NCBI GenBank assembly: GCA_002172915.1
Contig: NHBW01000002.1
Coordinates: 74,777-138,776, forward strand
Length of the DNA: 64,000 bases
DNA from: Hyphomonas sp. TMED17
GTDB taxonomy: Bacteria > Pseudomonadota > Alphaproteobacteria > Caulobacterales > Hyphomonadaceae
Direction: 5' to 3'
Shown: in pieces, positions 26,076-35,857 of the stretch
Numbering within the stretch: position 1 is the stretch's first letter
Layout of the letters: each line of letters starts with the position of its first letter
Notes under the pieces: model-generated
Told to the model about the DNA's origin: nothing
Seen by the model: the letters and a program-made list of their open reading frames with translations, nothing else
Databases searched by the model: none
Made by a program: the position numbers and the translations under genes

Positions 26076-27112
26076 TTGATTTTATGCAATTCTTCGCGCA
26101 CCAGATCCGCGATCTCAACACAGGCATCCTTGGCGGCGGGAACGACATTGGTGAACGCAGTGAAGGCGTGTGCTAACTCGTCATAGCATTTGAACGTAAC
26201 GGGCACGCCAGCATCTTTGAGCTTTTCGGCATAGGCAGCACCGTCATCAACGAGTGGATCAAAACCGGCTGTGGCGATGATCGCGTTCGGCAGTCCCGCC
26301 AGCCTTGGTTCCAGGCCCGGAGACAATAAGACTTGCGAGCGATCAAAATCGCCGTCTGGTACATATTGCTGCATGAACCAGTCCATCGTGTCGGATGAAA
26401 GCGGATAGGTTTCGCCATACAGGGTTCTGGAAGGAAATTCGGCGGTTAAATCTGTCGCCGGATAGATAAGAAGCTGTAGATCAGGCACGGGTTTTTCCTG
26501 TCGCCGCATGTCCTGCGCGATTACCGCACTTAGATTGCCGCCCATACTATCACCGCCAACGGCAGCATGGCCTGGCCGTGCGCCGAGCGATTCCGCATTT
26601 TTGATACACCATTCATAGGCATCGATGGCGTCCTCGAGGCCGGCCGGAAATTTGTGTTCGGGGGCGAGGCGATAATCAACCGATACGACCGGGCAGCCGA
26701 TTTGTCTGGCGAGGATCTGGCAGAATGCGTGGCTTGTCTCGAGGTCGCCGATTACGCCGCCGCCAAAGTGAAAATAAACCATGACCGGAAGTTCGGCGTC
26801 GGGATGCTCCGGAGTGTAAATGCGAACCGGGATTTGATGTGATCCGCGAGATAGTATCGTATCATTGCGCCATGCGATATCGGTCGCATCCGGGGCCGCC
26901 AGCATCGCCAGCCCGGCCGCCGAGCCGGCGCGTGCAACGTCGGCGGGAAGCGATGACATGGGTGGAGATTTTGCCGCCTGATAGGCGAGCAGCTGGAAAT
27001 TTGCGTTAAGTCTCCGGCCGCCGATCGTAACCGGCTCACCCCCCGACATCCAGATTTTGAAGCGATCTGGCAGGCGCATGATAAATTTCAGAATCAAAAT
27101 GCGCAGGTTCAT
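26072..27112 (-). CDS. Alpha/beta hydrolase, hormone-sensitive lipase (HSL) family esterase
   Basis: Predicted cytosolic carboxylesterase, 346 residues. The nucleophile elbow GGDSMGG (Ser189), FDPLVDDG with the catalytic Asp and ELAHAFTAF with the His are all visible, as is DYRLAPEHKFPAG, a hallmark of this family. The oxyanion-hole motif reads HFGGGV (His115) where the family consensus is HGGGF, a swap of positions without length change. AGGAG precedes the ATG. It sits between a TetR regulator gene upstream and a coupled quinone reductase downstream; the set looks like a regulated degradation or detoxification unit. Confidence 0.88.
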   Translation of the reverse strand: MNLRILILKFIMRLPDRFKIWMSGGEPVTIGGRRLNANFQLLAYQAAKSPPMSSLPADVARAGSAAGLAMLAAPDATDIAWRNDTILSRGSHQIPVRIYTPEHPDAELPVMVYFHFGGGVIGDLETSHAFCQILARQIGCPVVSVDYRLAPEHKFPAGLEDAIDAYEWCIKNAESLGARPGHAAVGGDSMGGNLSAVIAQDMRRQEKPVPDLQLLIYPATDLTAEFPSRTLYGETYPLSSDTMDWFMQQYVPDGDFDRSQVLLSPGLEPRLAGLPNAIIATAGFDPLVDDGAAYAEKLKDAGVPVTFKCYDELAHAFTAFTNVVPAAKDACVEIADLVREELHKIK

Positions 27113-27158
27113 TTCACGTCTCCTGGTTCATCTCAAAAGTCCGGCTATGCCATCGGTC

Positions 27159-27785
27159 TTAAACGTGTTTTGCAAAATCCTTTATTCCTGCCAGCATCAG
27201 TCGGGATGCAAAGGCGGCTGCAACTTCCGGTTCCAGTGGCCGGCGGGATAACATCAAATCGCCCATTTGCCGCGCAATGCCGATTGCGGCAGCTGTCAGA
27301 TAGCCGGCATCAAGGTGCTTCGGGCCTGTGATCCGCAGAACATTTTCAATATCGCTTCGAATCTGATCTGAAATAGCTTTTATTTCGGGTGTATCGATTC
27401 TGACCCCGATCATCGCGCGGTGTGGCCCGCCATTGCTAATAGTGACGTCGTTCTCTTCGACCAGAAAATCAAAATAGGCGGCATAGGCAGCCCGAAAATA
27501 GGAGGCGAGATCAGTCGCCTGGCTGCTGATGATTTTAAGCCTTGGCTGGAATCGTTTGGCGCTTTCCGCGGCAATCGTTTCGAAGATTTCTTCTTTTGAT
27601 TTGAAATAGTTGTAGAATGTGCCGGATGCGAGGCTGGTTTCGCGGATAATATCCCGAATGCTGGCCACTTCGTAGCCATCGCGTGCAAACACTTTACTGG
27701 CCGCATCAAGTATCGCCTGCCGATTAGCTTTTTTTGTCAGGGCGCGCTTGCCGGAGCCTGGCGATGTAGCGGTAGCTAGGGACAT
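27159..27785 (-). CDS. TetR/AcrR family transcriptional regulator
   Basis: A 208-residue repressor-type protein. The N-terminal HTH is intact: ILDAASKVFARDGYEVASIRDI then ASGTFYNYFKSKEEIF, and the C-terminal ligand-binding domain is variable as usual. AAGGAG is 7 bases before the ATG. It lies 46 bases upstream of the esterase on the same strand and divergent from a hotdog thioesterase across 257 bases, so it probably controls one or both flanking units; the ligand is unknown. Confidence 0.9.
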   Translation of the reverse strand: MSLATATSPGSGKRALTKKANRQAILDAASKVFARDGYEVASIRDIIRETSLASGTFYNYFKSKEEIFETIAAESAKRFQPRLKIISSQATDLASYFRAAYAAYFDFLVEENDVTISNGGPHRAMIGVRIDTPEIKAISDQIRSDIENVLRITGPKHLDAGYLTAAAIGIARQMGDLMLSRRPLEPEVAAAFASRLMLAGIKDFAKHV

Positions 27786-28042
27786 ATAATAACTCCTTTC
27801 CTGACAGCTGCGCAGATTGGTGACGAGGCGTCAACTTTCATTGCGCCGGCGGATGCATTTTAGTGGGTATAAAGTGCGTAAACTCGTAAATCGAGCCAGT
27901 GATATTCGTGTGCCGGCGGTGTAGCTGATAGCCATAGGCTGTAGGCTAAGCGGGGCGCTGCAGCGGTCTCTTCTCCGGCCGATAATAATACTCATGCCGC
28001 GTTGCTATTGTCGAATGCGCGCGCATCGGCCAAAAGACGCGA

Positions 28043-28528
28043 ATGGATATAAATAGTTTGCAAGACCCCGATAAGCGAATCGCCCTGATGCGGCAAAATA
28101 TGGGGAATATGACGAAAATTGTGCCATGGGCACGAGAAACCGGGTTTGAAGTCACTGCCATTGAAAAAGGCCATATTTGGGGACGTCAGCCGTTTTCCGA
28201 GCATTTGATCGGCGACCCTGAGGACCGGGTCATTCACGGCGGCGTGATTACGACGCTGCTGGATAATCTATCGGGGATGGCGTGTGCATCGGCGTTGAGT
28301 GAATTCCGGTTTGTCGCCACGCTTGATTTGCGTATTGACTATATGCGACCGGCCGAAACCGAGTGCGATATTATCGGTGAAGCGGAATGCTATCACCTGA
28401 CCCGCTCGGTCGCGTTCTGCCGGGCCTGGGCATATCACGAAACCCGCGAGAAACTGATTGCGACAGCGCAAGGCGCGTTCGCTATCAACCAGCCACGATC
28501 GATCTCCAGTTTCGGAGCAGGCGCATGA
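28043..28528 (+). CDS. PaaI-type hotdog-fold thioesterase
   Basis: A 161-residue hotdog protein. HGGVITTLLDNLSGMA is the helix with the catalytic acidic residue region of the PaaI group, with DLRIDYMRPAE as the following strand. Such enzymes hydrolyse acyl-CoA esters. The stop overlaps the start of a second hotdog gene (ATGA at 28525). It is divergent from the TetR gene. The Shine-Dalgarno is weak. Confidence 0.82.
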   Translation: MDINSLQDPDKRIALMRQNMGNMTKIVPWARETGFEVTAIEKGHIWGRQPFSEHLIGDPEDRVIHGGVITTLLDNLSGMACASALSEFRFVATLDLRIDYMRPAETECDIIGEAECYHLTRSVAFCRAWAYHETREKLIATAQGAFAINQPRSISSFGAGA

Positions 28529-28950
28529 CCCGAAACGAAATGTTACAAGACTTGCTGGTCAGGGTTCCAATCGTTCAGACGCTGGGTATGCGCTGCGACG
28601 TGAAGGGCGATGACATGACCGCAATTTTGCCGTTCAATAATAAGCTGATCGGAAACTTCAGCTTAAAAGCGTTGCATGGTGGCGCCATCGGGACGTTTCT
28701 GGAGCTGACGGCAATGGCACAATTGTTTCTGGAGTCCGACGTTGAGAAGCTGCCGCGGACGATAAATATTACAGTTGATTATCTCAGACGCGGTCGGGCC
28801 GAGAACTTGTTTGCCCGCGCCTATATTGTGAAAATGGGACGCCGGATGTCGAGTGTTCGCGTTGAAGCCTGGCAGGCGGAACGGTCGAAAGCCGTCGCTG
28901 CGATGCAGGGACATTTCCTACTGAGCCGCCCCGAGCTTGAGTCGCAATAG
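28525..28950 (+). CDS. Second PaaI-type hotdog-fold thioesterase
   Basis: A 141-residue hotdog protein, distantly like its upstream neighbour. HGGAIGTFLELTAMAQLF marks the active-site helix and NITVDYLRRGRAENLFA the next strand. The ATG at 28525 overlaps the stop of the first thioesterase by four bases, so the pair may form a heteromer or act in sequence. The substrate is unknown. Confidence 0.82.
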   Translation: MTRNEMLQDLLVRVPIVQTLGMRCDVKGDDMTAILPFNNKLIGNFSLKALHGGAIGTFLELTAMAQLFLESDVEKLPRTINITVDYLRRGRAENLFARAYIVKMGRRMSSVRVEAWQAERSKAVAAMQGHFLLSRPELESQ

Positions 28951-28991
28951 GTATCTTTGGCCCCCCGGTTTGGCTTGCTTTGTCAGAACAT

Positions 28992-29019
28992 AAAAAGGCC
29001 CGGCACATGCGCCGGGCCT
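28992..29019 (-). terminator. Rho-independent terminator after amtB
   Basis: AGGCCCGGC (28996-29004) and GCCGGGCCT (29011-29019) form a 9-bp stem with a 6-base loop. The A-run at 28992-28996 becomes a T-tract on the minus strand, so it terminates amtB; on the + strand it could also stop the thioesterase transcript. Confidence 0.85.
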
Positions 29020-29056
29020 GATCGAATTATTCAAGTCGGTTTAGCTTGAAGCCAGA

Positions 29057-30373
29057 CTACAAATGATAGGCAGATTCGCCGTGACTTGCAGTATCCAGTC
29101 CGACTTCCTCGTCACTACTGTCAACGCGTAGTGGAATGAAGGCCTTTATCACGCTCAACAAAACGGCCGTTGCAAGCGCCGACCATGCGCAGACGACAAC
29201 GACGCCGGTGAGCTGGATGCTGAACTGGTCAAGCATGCCGGTTCCGCCGAGACCAGGTGCCATCGGACCAAATCCGGCAAGCGCAGGAATGAGCAGAATA
29301 CCAAGAATACCGCCGACACCATGCACGGCAAAGACGTCAAGGCTGTCATCGATTTTCAAGCGTGACCGGATCAGAACAACCGCGAAATAACACACCATCG
29401 CGGCCAATGAGCCGATGATGATTGCCGCCATCGGACCAACCGATCCAGCCGCTGGCGTAATCGTGGCGAGACCGGCAATTGTTCCGGTTGCAGTACCAAC
29501 CAGCGTTGGTTTGCCGAATTTTACCCATTCGATACCCATCCAGACGAGTGATGCTGTTGCCGCTGAAATGTGAGTGACCAGCATAGCCTGGCCGGCGCCG
29601 CCATTAGCACCGAGTGCTGAGCCAGCATTGAAACCGAACCAGCCAACCCAAAGCATGCTTGCGCCAAGCATTACAAAAGAGGCATTGTGAGGAGGGCGCG
29701 TATCTTCAGGAAATCCGGCTCGTTTGCCGAGGAAAAACACGAAGACCAAAGCGCTGATCCCGGCTGTTGCGTGGACAACCAGACCACCGGCGAAATCAAT
29801 TACGCCGCGGTCGGCCAGCCAGCCACCGCCCCAGATCCAATGGGTTACTGGTGCGTAGACAATCAAAAGCCACAGAGCACTAAAGACCAGAACCGCCGCG
29901 AAATTCACGCGTTCGGCGAATGCCCCGATAATCAGCGCTGGTGTTATGACCGCAAAGGTCATCTGGAACATGATGAAGACGCTTTCCGGAATTGTACCTG
30001 ACATGCTGTCGGTTGCGACATTGCCAAGGAACATTTTTGACAGGCCGCCCCAGATTGCACCGGCGCCGTCGGCTGCCCCGTTGCCATCGCCAAACGCAAT
30101 TGAATAACCGGCAACGACCCAGACGAGGGACATTAAACAGGCCAATGCCAGACATTGCATCAGGACCGACAGGATGTTCTTTGACTGGACTAGTCCGCCA
30201 TAAAATAGCGCGAGACCGGGCAGCGTCATAAATAAAACAAGTGCGGTCGAGGCCAGGATCCAGGCTGTGTCGCCGGTATCAGCGAATGCTGGCATGGCGA
30301 GACTGGACATAAGAGCGATTAGCACCACCGTCTTCTGGAGGCCCGATTGGACCCTCGGTATCAAACCGTTCAT
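29057..30373 (-). CDS. amtB: Ammonium transporter AmtB
   Basis: Inner-membrane ammonium channel, 438 residues with a signal-like first hydrophobic segment (ALMSSLAMPAFA) and about eleven transmembrane helices. Family motifs include ALFYGGLVQSKNILS, GAFAERV, WGGGWLADRGVIDFAGG and the two pore histidines in LVVHATAG and FAVHGVGG. GGGAGGAAAC precedes the ATG. A PII (glnK) gene, which is commonly linked to amtB, is not adjacent here, and I found no clear sigma-54 promoter in the 140-base upstream gap. Confidence 0.95.
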   Translation of the reverse strand: MNGLIPRVQSGLQKTVVLIALMSSLAMPAFADTGDTAWILASTALVLFMTLPGLALFYGGLVQSKNILSVLMQCLALACLMSLVWVVAGYSIAFGDGNGAADGAGAIWGGLSKMFLGNVATDSMSGTIPESVFIMFQMTFAVITPALIIGAFAERVNFAAVLVFSALWLLIVYAPVTHWIWGGGWLADRGVIDFAGGLVVHATAGISALVFVFFLGKRAGFPEDTRPPHNASFVMLGASMLWVGWFGFNAGSALGANGGAGQAMLVTHISAATASLVWMGIEWVKFGKPTLVGTATGTIAGLATITPAAGSVGPMAAIIIGSLAAMVCYFAVVLIRSRLKIDDSLDVFAVHGVGGILGILLIPALAGFGPMAPGLGGTGMLDQFSIQLTGVVVVCAWSALATAVLLSVIKAFIPLRVDSSDEEVGLDTASHGESAYHL

Positions 30374-30513
30374 GCGTGTTTCCTCCCGAAATAATGCTAT
30401 TCTGGTTTTGTGTGTGTCGTGCCGCCTTTAGCACTGGCATGCAAGCCTGTTTTGAGCCTTGGCAGCAAAAGACCGGATGCCGACTTAGCCGACGGTCGCG
30501 GTAATGATAATAG

Positions 30514-31578
30514 CTAAATATCAGCCGCAACTGCTTCAGAAACAGTTTTATAGCCGTCGGCATCAAGGCAGTCACGAAGCTGGCGATTGATCGCGTCAAT
30601 CGCCCCAGGGCCTTGATAGGCCAAGGCGGTATAAAGCTGGACGGCATGCGCACCGGCTTTGATTTTCGCGTAGGCGTCCGCTCCAGATGCGACACCGCCA
30701 CATCCGATTAGGTCGAATTGCTCCCCGAGCGCTGTCCGTAAAGTTCTGAGCAATATTGTCGAAGATGCAAGAATTGGCGGGCCGGACAGGCCGCCGGATT
30801 CGGCCCGCAGCTTTGCTGGCAGATAATCCGGTCGCGCGATTGACGTGTTTGAAACGATGAGACCGCAGAGCCATTGGCCCTGCGTTTTCAGAACATTGAC
30901 AAGCAAATCGATATCTTCTTGGCGCAGGTCCGGTGATAGTTTCAAAAAGACCGGTGGCGGTGACAAGATCTTACGCCAAGCGGTTTCGCACCTGTTTAGG
31001 AGTTCGGTGAGCGCGCCTTGATATTGCAGGTCTCGCAAACCCGGCGTGTTCGGGCTCGATACATTTATAGTGATGTAGTCGGCCAGCCCGGCAGCGGCTG
31101 CGAGGCCATGTTCATAGTCGGAAATAAAATCGGGACTGGTCTTGTTGGCGCCAATATTTATCCCGACGGGACAGTTTAATTCTGCTTTCTGGCGGGCAAG
31201 ATTGCAAAGTGCGACTTCCGATCCCTTATTGTTAAAGCCAAGACGGTTGATAATGGCGCGCTGTTTTTTGGCTCTGAACAATCGCGGTTTGGCGTTCCCC
31301 GGTTGCGGGCACGGCGTGACCGTGCCGCATTCGAGAAAGCCGAAGCCAAACTGGCTCATAGCGTGACAAACTTCCGCATTTTTGTCGAAGCCGGCGGCAA
31401 GACCAATGGCATTGGGCAGCACGAGGCCTGACTTTGGCAAGCGTGTGGCTGTTTCCCATTGGCTGGCGTCGATCTTCGGAAGGCCGATGCCAAATTTAAG
31501 TCCGGCGATTGTCAGAGTATGAGCGGCTTCCGCGGGTAGGAGCCGGAGCGCCGGTGCGAAGATGTCGGCGGCATTCAT
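30514..31578 (-). CDS. pyrD: Dihydroorotate dehydrogenase (quinone), class 2
   Basis: FMN enzyme at the inner membrane that oxidises dihydroorotate with ubiquinone in pyrimidine synthesis. At 354 residues it has the class 2 N-terminal helices (LRLLPAEAAHTL), AAGFDKNAE, GFLECGTVTPCPQPGN, the active-site loop NVSSPNTPGLRDLQ with the catalytic Ser, and IGCGGVASGADAY. The start at 31578 overlaps the stop of the DUF952 gene (ATGA). Upstream in-frame sequence to 31710 lies inside that gene and is not PyrD-like. Confidence 0.96.
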   Translation of the reverse strand: MNAADIFAPALRLLPAEAAHTLTIAGLKFGIGLPKIDASQWETATRLPKSGLVLPNAIGLAAGFDKNAEVCHAMSQFGFGFLECGTVTPCPQPGNAKPRLFRAKKQRAIINRLGFNNKGSEVALCNLARQKAELNCPVGINIGANKTSPDFISDYEHGLAAAAGLADYITINVSSPNTPGLRDLQYQGALTELLNRCETAWRKILSPPPVFLKLSPDLRQEDIDLLVNVLKTQGQWLCGLIVSNTSIARPDYLPAKLRAESGGLSGPPILASSTILLRTLRTALGEQFDLIGCGGVASGADAYAKIKAGAHAVQLYTALAYQGPGAIDAINRQLRDCLDADGYKTVSEAVAADI

Positions 31579-31934
31579 GCGTTTAGACTTTCCGGCAGGA
31601 GCGGAGGCGCGTCGGCGCTGCACACAAGCTTCCACATCCGTGTCGCAAGCCTCCGTGGCAGTGCGCCATAATAGTGAGGAAAAAGGTCTCCGTTCCGGCT
31701 GGTCTCCCATTTTAATCGGTCTGCAACATCACTGACGGCAAATTCGAGCAGGATGACGCCCAAGCTGCCATTGTAATAGCGTGCGAGTGTTCCGCTAATT
31801 TGGGTGGCTGCCGACAGATGTATGTAGCCGTCAGTCCTGTCGAGTTCGGTCTGAACCAGGCCGTCGGTCTCGGATCGCTGTGCCGCGGCCTGGTCGAGTA
31901 TTTTATAGACAAGCCGGGTTTGCTTGGTCTGCAT
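31575..31934 (-). CDS. DUF952 family protein
   Basis: A 119-residue conserved protein. Family features are VYKIL at the start, TDGYIHLSAATQI, and LKWETSRNGDLFPHYYGAL. The fold resembles a glutathione-S-transferase-like or ADP-ribosyl-type barrel in related structures, but no reaction is established. GAGAA is 8 bases before the ATG at 31934; upstream in-frame ATG at 32009 is less likely. It is coupled to pyrD by a four-base overlap, a conserved pair in many Alphaproteobacteria. Confidence 0.85.
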   Translation of the reverse strand: MQTKQTRLVYKILDQAAAQRSETDGLVQTELDRTDGYIHLSAATQISGTLARYYNGSLGVILLEFAVSDVADRLKWETSRNGDLFPHYYGALPRRLATRMWKLVCSADAPPLLPESLNA

Positions 31935-32261
31935 GCTTTGTTCTCGTAATGGTGACGGCCAGAATAGGCGGTGGTTCTTTGCATTATCCTGATGTCTTGC
32001 CCGTTTCAAGTACTGCTACATCGCGGTCTGGCAATGTGTGCTCAATTGTATCGGTAGGCTGTTGAGCTAGCCGACATGCTCGCCGGTTAGCGTATCAACC
32101 GATGCCGCTCCGGGATGGGGTCGGGGCAGTTGAATTCTGCCCGAATGTCGGGCACTGGTTCGGCGGACATTTTAGTTTCCGGTTTTGATTGGCGGTCATC
32201 GTCAATTTTGATAGGTGTCTGATCTTGCGCCACTTGAGGTGTAGTAAATGTTTGGACCGAT

Positions 32262-33164
32262 ATGGACTGGAATAAGCTAAAATCTTTCCACGCGGCGGCT
32301 GAAACGGGCAGCCTGACGGGCGCCGGCGAACGCTTGGGCATTTCGCAATCCGCAGTGTCCCGACAAATTGCTGCGCTCGAGGAAAAGCTGGGGATTTCTC
32401 TATTCCAGCGGCATGCGCGCGGGCTGGTGCTGACCGATTCAGGCGTAACGCTGCACCAGTCGACAATGGAAATGGAAGTGGCCGCGAAGTCGGCCGCGGC
32501 GGCATTGCAAGATCAGAGCGAATTAGCGCAAGGAGATCTTATTGTCACCGCGCCAGTCGCTTTCGGCTCGACCTGGCTGGTACCCCGCCTGCGCGAATTT
32601 GCCAGACAGAATCCAGATCTATGCATCGATCTACGCCTCGATGACGGCGAGCATTATGATTTGCTGAAACTCGAGGCCGAATGCGCCATCCGGTTATGGG
32701 CGGCAGATAAGGCCGATTTGATTCAGCGCAAGCTCGCAACGCTTGGCACAAATCTGTATGGCTCGGCGGAATATCTGGCCAAACACGGGGTGCCGCAGAC
32801 ACCGGCGGATCTCGATGATCACCGGATTATCGCCTATGGTGATGCCGATAGTCCGATCGATGCCATGTCATACGCTCAGCGGATCGGGCGTGATGATGAC
32901 CGCCCGCGCAAGGCGGCTTTAACGGTCAACAATGTTCCGGCTATGGCGCGGGCGGTTGAATCCGGTCTCGGTATTGCCGATTTGCCAGACTATATGCTGG
33001 CGACGATGCCCGATCTTGTGCGTGTGCTGGAAGATTATTCCGGACCGAGTTTTGAACTTTACTTCGTTTATCCAAGCGATTTGAGGCGGTCGAAGCGGAT
33101 TGCGACGTTTAGGGATTTTCTGACTTCGGAAGTCAGCGCGTTTAGCGCGTCCGTGCCGCGATAG
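32262..33164 (+). CDS. LysR family transcriptional regulator
   Basis: A 300-residue regulator with an N-terminal winged HTH (WNKLKSFHAAAETGSLTGAG, SQSAVSRQIAALEEKLG, LFQRHARGLVLTDSG) and a periplasmic-binding-protein-like effector domain (from about residue 90). The closest pattern is the group with DWNKL at the start that resembles GcvA/CrgA-type regulators. The adjacent genes (DUF952/pyrD divergent, ttcA convergent) give no obvious target. Confidence 0.9.
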   Translation: MDWNKLKSFHAAAETGSLTGAGERLGISQSAVSRQIAALEEKLGISLFQRHARGLVLTDSGVTLHQSTMEMEVAAKSAAAALQDQSELAQGDLIVTAPVAFGSTWLVPRLREFARQNPDLCIDLRLDDGEHYDLLKLEAECAIRLWAADKADLIQRKLATLGTNLYGSAEYLAKHGVPQTPADLDDHRIIAYGDADSPIDAMSYAQRIGRDDDRPRKAALTVNNVPAMARAVESGLGIADLPDYMLATMPDLVRVLEDYSGPSFELYFVYPSDLRRSKRIATFRDFLTSEVSAFSASVPR

Positions 33165-33248
33165 ATCATTCTGGTATCCGGCACAGATATGACGGGTCTG
33201 GTTTGCGAGATGGATGTGGTGCCGGATGCGCGATTTGCAGCCTCGCTG

Positions 33249-34133
33249 CTAGAATGGCACGCCGTCATCAGTGTCTTTGCCGGTTGCTGCGTCTGCGTTC
33301 GACAAAAGCTGGGAAAAGTCGAATAGCCTTGAATCATGTAAGTGACTTGGGCGGACATTGCGAAGAGCGCGCGCCATAACTTGCCGAACCCCTGGTTTCC
33401 GGGTCTCCCATTCATCAAGCATTCGCTTCATTGCGACCCGCTGTAGGCCGTCCTGCGAGCCGCAGAGGTTGCAGGGAATAATCGGAAAGTCGAGGGCGGC
33501 GGCGAATTTCTCAAGATCGGCTTCGGCTGACGTAATCAGGGGCCGCAAGACTTCGATATCGCCCTCGTCATTTATGAGTTTCGGGGGCATCGCGGCGAGG
33601 CGCCCGCCATTCAGTAAATTCATCATGAAGGTCTCGAGCGCATCATCGCGGTGATGGCCGAGGACCAGCGCGCTGCAGCCTTCTTCACGCGCAACGCGAT
33701 ACAGGATACCGCGGCGCAGTCGCGAGCACAGCGCGCAGAAGGTCCGGTCGGCGGATATTTTTTCGGTCACAATGGAATAAGTGTCTTCGGTCACAATCCG
33801 GTAATCGACGCCGTGTTGCGCGAGCCAGTTAGGCAAAACGTCTTTCGGAAAGCCGGGCTGTCCTTGATCGAGGTTGCAGACAAGCAGGTCTACTGGCAGC
33901 GCGCCTTGCCACTTCAAGTCGATCAGAACAGTCAGCAATCCATAGCTGTCTTTCCCGCCGGACAGGCAAACCATCCATTTCGGACGGGTTGGTGAATTCC
34001 GGTCGACGAGCTGGAACTCGTCAATGACTTGTAATGCATTACGCACCAGACGCTTGCGCAGCTTTTTGAAGCTGACAGTGTCCGGCATATTTGCAAGCAA
34101 GGATGGGAGTGTATCTTTTACGCTATCTGGCAT
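33249..34133 (-). CDS. ttcA: tRNA 2-thiocytidine synthase TtcA
   Basis: [4Fe-4S] enzyme that thiolates cytidine 32 in tRNA. The PP-loop [10 protein letters not shown] lies near residue 58, and the cluster cysteines appear in [10 protein letters not shown] and CNLCGSQ. The 294-residue length is normal, and [19 protein letters not shown] is a family signature. AGGGAG is just before the ATG. One of several tRNA-modification genes in the window (with queC/E/D, queG and trhO). The C-terminus lies 84 bases from the LysR gene in convergent orientation. Confidence 0.95.
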   Translation of the reverse strand: MPDSVKDTLPSLLANMPDTVSFKKLRKRLVRNALQVIDEFQLVDRNSPTRPKWMVCLSGGKDSYGLLTVLIDLKWQGALPVDLLVCNLDQGQPGFPKDVLPNWLAQHGVDYRIVTEDTYSIVTEKISADRTFCALCSRLRRGILYRVAREEGCSALVLGHHRDDALETFMMNLLNGGRLAAMPPKLINDEGDIEVLRPLITSAEADLEKFAAALDFPIIPCNLCGSQDGLQRVAMKRMLDEWETRKPGVRQVMARALRNVRPSHLHDSRLFDFSQLLSNADAATGKDTDDGVPF

Positions 34134-34174
34134 GCTCCCTATTCACCCGCGATGTTTCGGATTTCAAGAGGCGT

Positions 34175-34780
34175 TTAAGCGTGCCGTGCAGGTTTTGCCA
34201 TGAAATTGGCATTGGCTTTCCGGACGGGGGCAAAGCTTTGCCGGTGGATGTTACACGGTCCGAGGCGTTCTAGAGCGGCTGCGTGCTGGGCAGATCCGTA
34301 GCCTTTATGCTGGCTGAAACCATAGCCCGGATATTGCGCGCATAACCGTACCATTTCGCGATCCCGATACGTTTTGGCAAGGATTGAAGCGGCTGATATT
34401 GCCGGTATTTTCAGATCGCCTTTAACGATCGCGCGGGCATTATCCGCCATCGCCGCTGGGACCGCGTTGCCGTCAATAAGAATCTCTTCAACCTTAAGGG
34501 TCAGGGTTTCCACGCTTCGGCGCATTGCGAGGAAGGTCGCCTTACGTATATTCATAGCATCAATTTCTGTTTGATCGGCGCAGGCGACAGACCAGAAAAG
34601 CGCTTTATCCTTAATCTCGACTTCCAGCGCGGAACGTTTTTTCTCTCTGAGTTTTTTTGAATCCGTCAATCCGACAATCGGGCGAGCTGGATCCAGAACA
34701 ACCGCTGCAGCCATAACGGGCCCGGCCCAAGGCCCTCGCCCGGCCTCGTCGATTCCGCAAACTAGTGTAAGAGATGACAT
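34175..34780 (-). CDS. rnhB: Ribonuclease HII
   Basis: Cleaves RNA in RNA-DNA hybrids and starts removal of misincorporated ribonucleotides. [14 protein letters not shown] carries the first catalytic acids, LTDSKKL and ILIDGN follow, and [15 protein letters not shown] is the C-terminal catalytic helix. At 201 residues (start at 34780) it is the normal size. Upstream in-frame sequence to 34954 lies antisense to the start of the quinone reductase gene and is not part of the family. It ends 41 bases before ttcA on the same strand. Confidence 0.93.
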   Translation of the reverse strand: MSSLTLVCGIDEAGRGPWAGPVMAAAVVLDPARPIVGLTDSKKLREKKRSALEVEIKDKALFWSVACADQTEIDAMNIRKATFLAMRRSVETLTLKVEEILIDGNAVPAAMADNARAIVKGDLKIPAISAASILAKTYRDREMVRLCAQYPGYGFSQHKGYGSAQHAAALERLGPCNIHRQSFAPVRKANANFMAKPARHA

Positions 34781-34814
34781 ATATAATCTTACGGCTGATT
34801 CTGGGAGCACGGCC

Positions 34815-35786
34815 ATGCGTGATCCATATGTCATAGAAATCACCGAAACGGGTGGAACGGATGTATTGAAGCCGGTCACAAGAGCGCCGCGTCGCCCCGG
34901 GCCGGGCGAGGTTTTGGTCGAGCAGACCGCAATCGGACTTAACTTTATCGACACCTATTACCGAACAGGTTTGTATCCGGTGAAGCTGCCCTTTGTCCCC
35001 GGATCGGAAGGTGCGGGACGTGTGCTCGAGATTGGTGAGGGCGTTGTTGATTTTCAGGTCGGAGACCGCGTTGCATATCTAGGGGCTGGCACCTATTCCG
35101 CTCACTATACAGGTCCGGCAGCAATGATGATCAAGCTGCCTGACAATGTTTCTGATGCAACCGGAGCGGCAGTGCTGTTAAAAGGACTGACAGCCTGGAT
35201 GCTGCTGTTTGCAATCCGCCGTGCGAGCCCGGGGGAAACGGCGCTGGTCTGGGCGCCGGCCGGTGGTGTTGGCTCTTTATTACTGCCATGGGCCACTTCG
35301 ATGGGCGTGAGATGTATTGCTGTGACATCAAATCAGGAAAAGCGGGAAAAGGCTTTGTCGCTCGGCGCGAGCGAGGCATTGATTTTTGATGATCAGCTTG
35401 CCGCAAAAGTGCGAGAGCTGACTGACGGGCAGGGGGTTGATGTCAGTTTCGATAGCGTCGGCAAAGCCTCGGCGGAGGCGTCTCTGAACAGTTTGCGACC
35501 GCGGGGATGGTGGATTAGTTATGGAAATGCATCCGGGGCTGTGGATCCGGTCGCGCCGGGTATTCTCGGAGCCAAAGGATCATTAGTGTTAACCCGGCCA
35601 AGCCTGTTTGCTTTCATTTCAACCGCTGCAGAGCTTCGCGCCGGGGCGGCGGCATTGTTCGGCGCACTGAAAACAAAAACTATTCAGGCCGAAATCGGGC
35701 AGGAATTTGCATTAATGGATATTGCGTCTGCTCACACCGCGCTTGAGGCAGGGGCGACAATTGGCGCGACTATTCTCAAGCCGTAA
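34815..35786 (+). CDS. qor: NADPH:quinone oxidoreductase (QOR1-type MDR)
   Basis: 323-residue zinc-free medium-chain reductase. [16 protein letters not shown] and [16 protein letters not shown] are signatures of the QOR1/zeta-crystallin group; [16 protein letters not shown] is the NADPH-binding loop. It reduces quinones by single electrons in characterised members. GGGAG lies 8 bases before the ATG. It is divergent from rnhB and unrelated in context to the other quinone reductase of the window (25.1 kb). Confidence 0.88.
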   Translation: MRDPYVIEITETGGTDVLKPVTRAPRRPGPGEVLVEQTAIGLNFIDTYYRTGLYPVKLPFVPGSEGAGRVLEIGEGVVDFQVGDRVAYLGAGTYSAHYTGPAAMMIKLPDNVSDATGAAVLLKGLTAWMLLFAIRRASPGETALVWAPAGGVGSLLLPWATSMGVRCIAVTSNQEKREKALSLGASEALIFDDQLAAKVRELTDGQGVDVSFDSVGKASAEASLNSLRPRGWWISYGNASGAVDPVAPGILGAKGSLVLTRPSLFAFISTAAELRAGAAALFGALKTKTIQAEIGQEFALMDIASAHTALEAGATIGATILKP

Positions 35787-35801
35787 CGGAAATTAAGGAG
35801 A

Positions 35802-35847
35802 GGTTTAAACCCGGACTGCGCGGAAAGTGGCCGCCCGGGTTTAAGCC
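35802..35847. terminator. Stem-loop between convergent genes
   Basis: GGTTTAAACCCGG (35802-35814) pairs with CCGGGTTTAAGCC (35835-35847) with one G-U mismatch, around a 20-base loop that can form a small inner stem. It lies between convergent quinone reductase and outer-membrane protein genes. Neither side has a strong T-run, so bidirectional termination is likely but not canonical. Confidence 0.55.
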
Positions 35848-35857
35848 ATTGATCAGT

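Noticed and set aside
30420-30490. Possible sigma-54 promoter upstream of amtB
   Set aside because: Only a loose GG-N10-GC pattern appears; the TTGC part of the consensus is missing.
30279-30701. A 140-codon minus-strand frame between amtB and pyrD
   Set aside because: It overlaps the starts/ends of two well-supported genes in another phase and has no family signal or Shine-Dalgarno.
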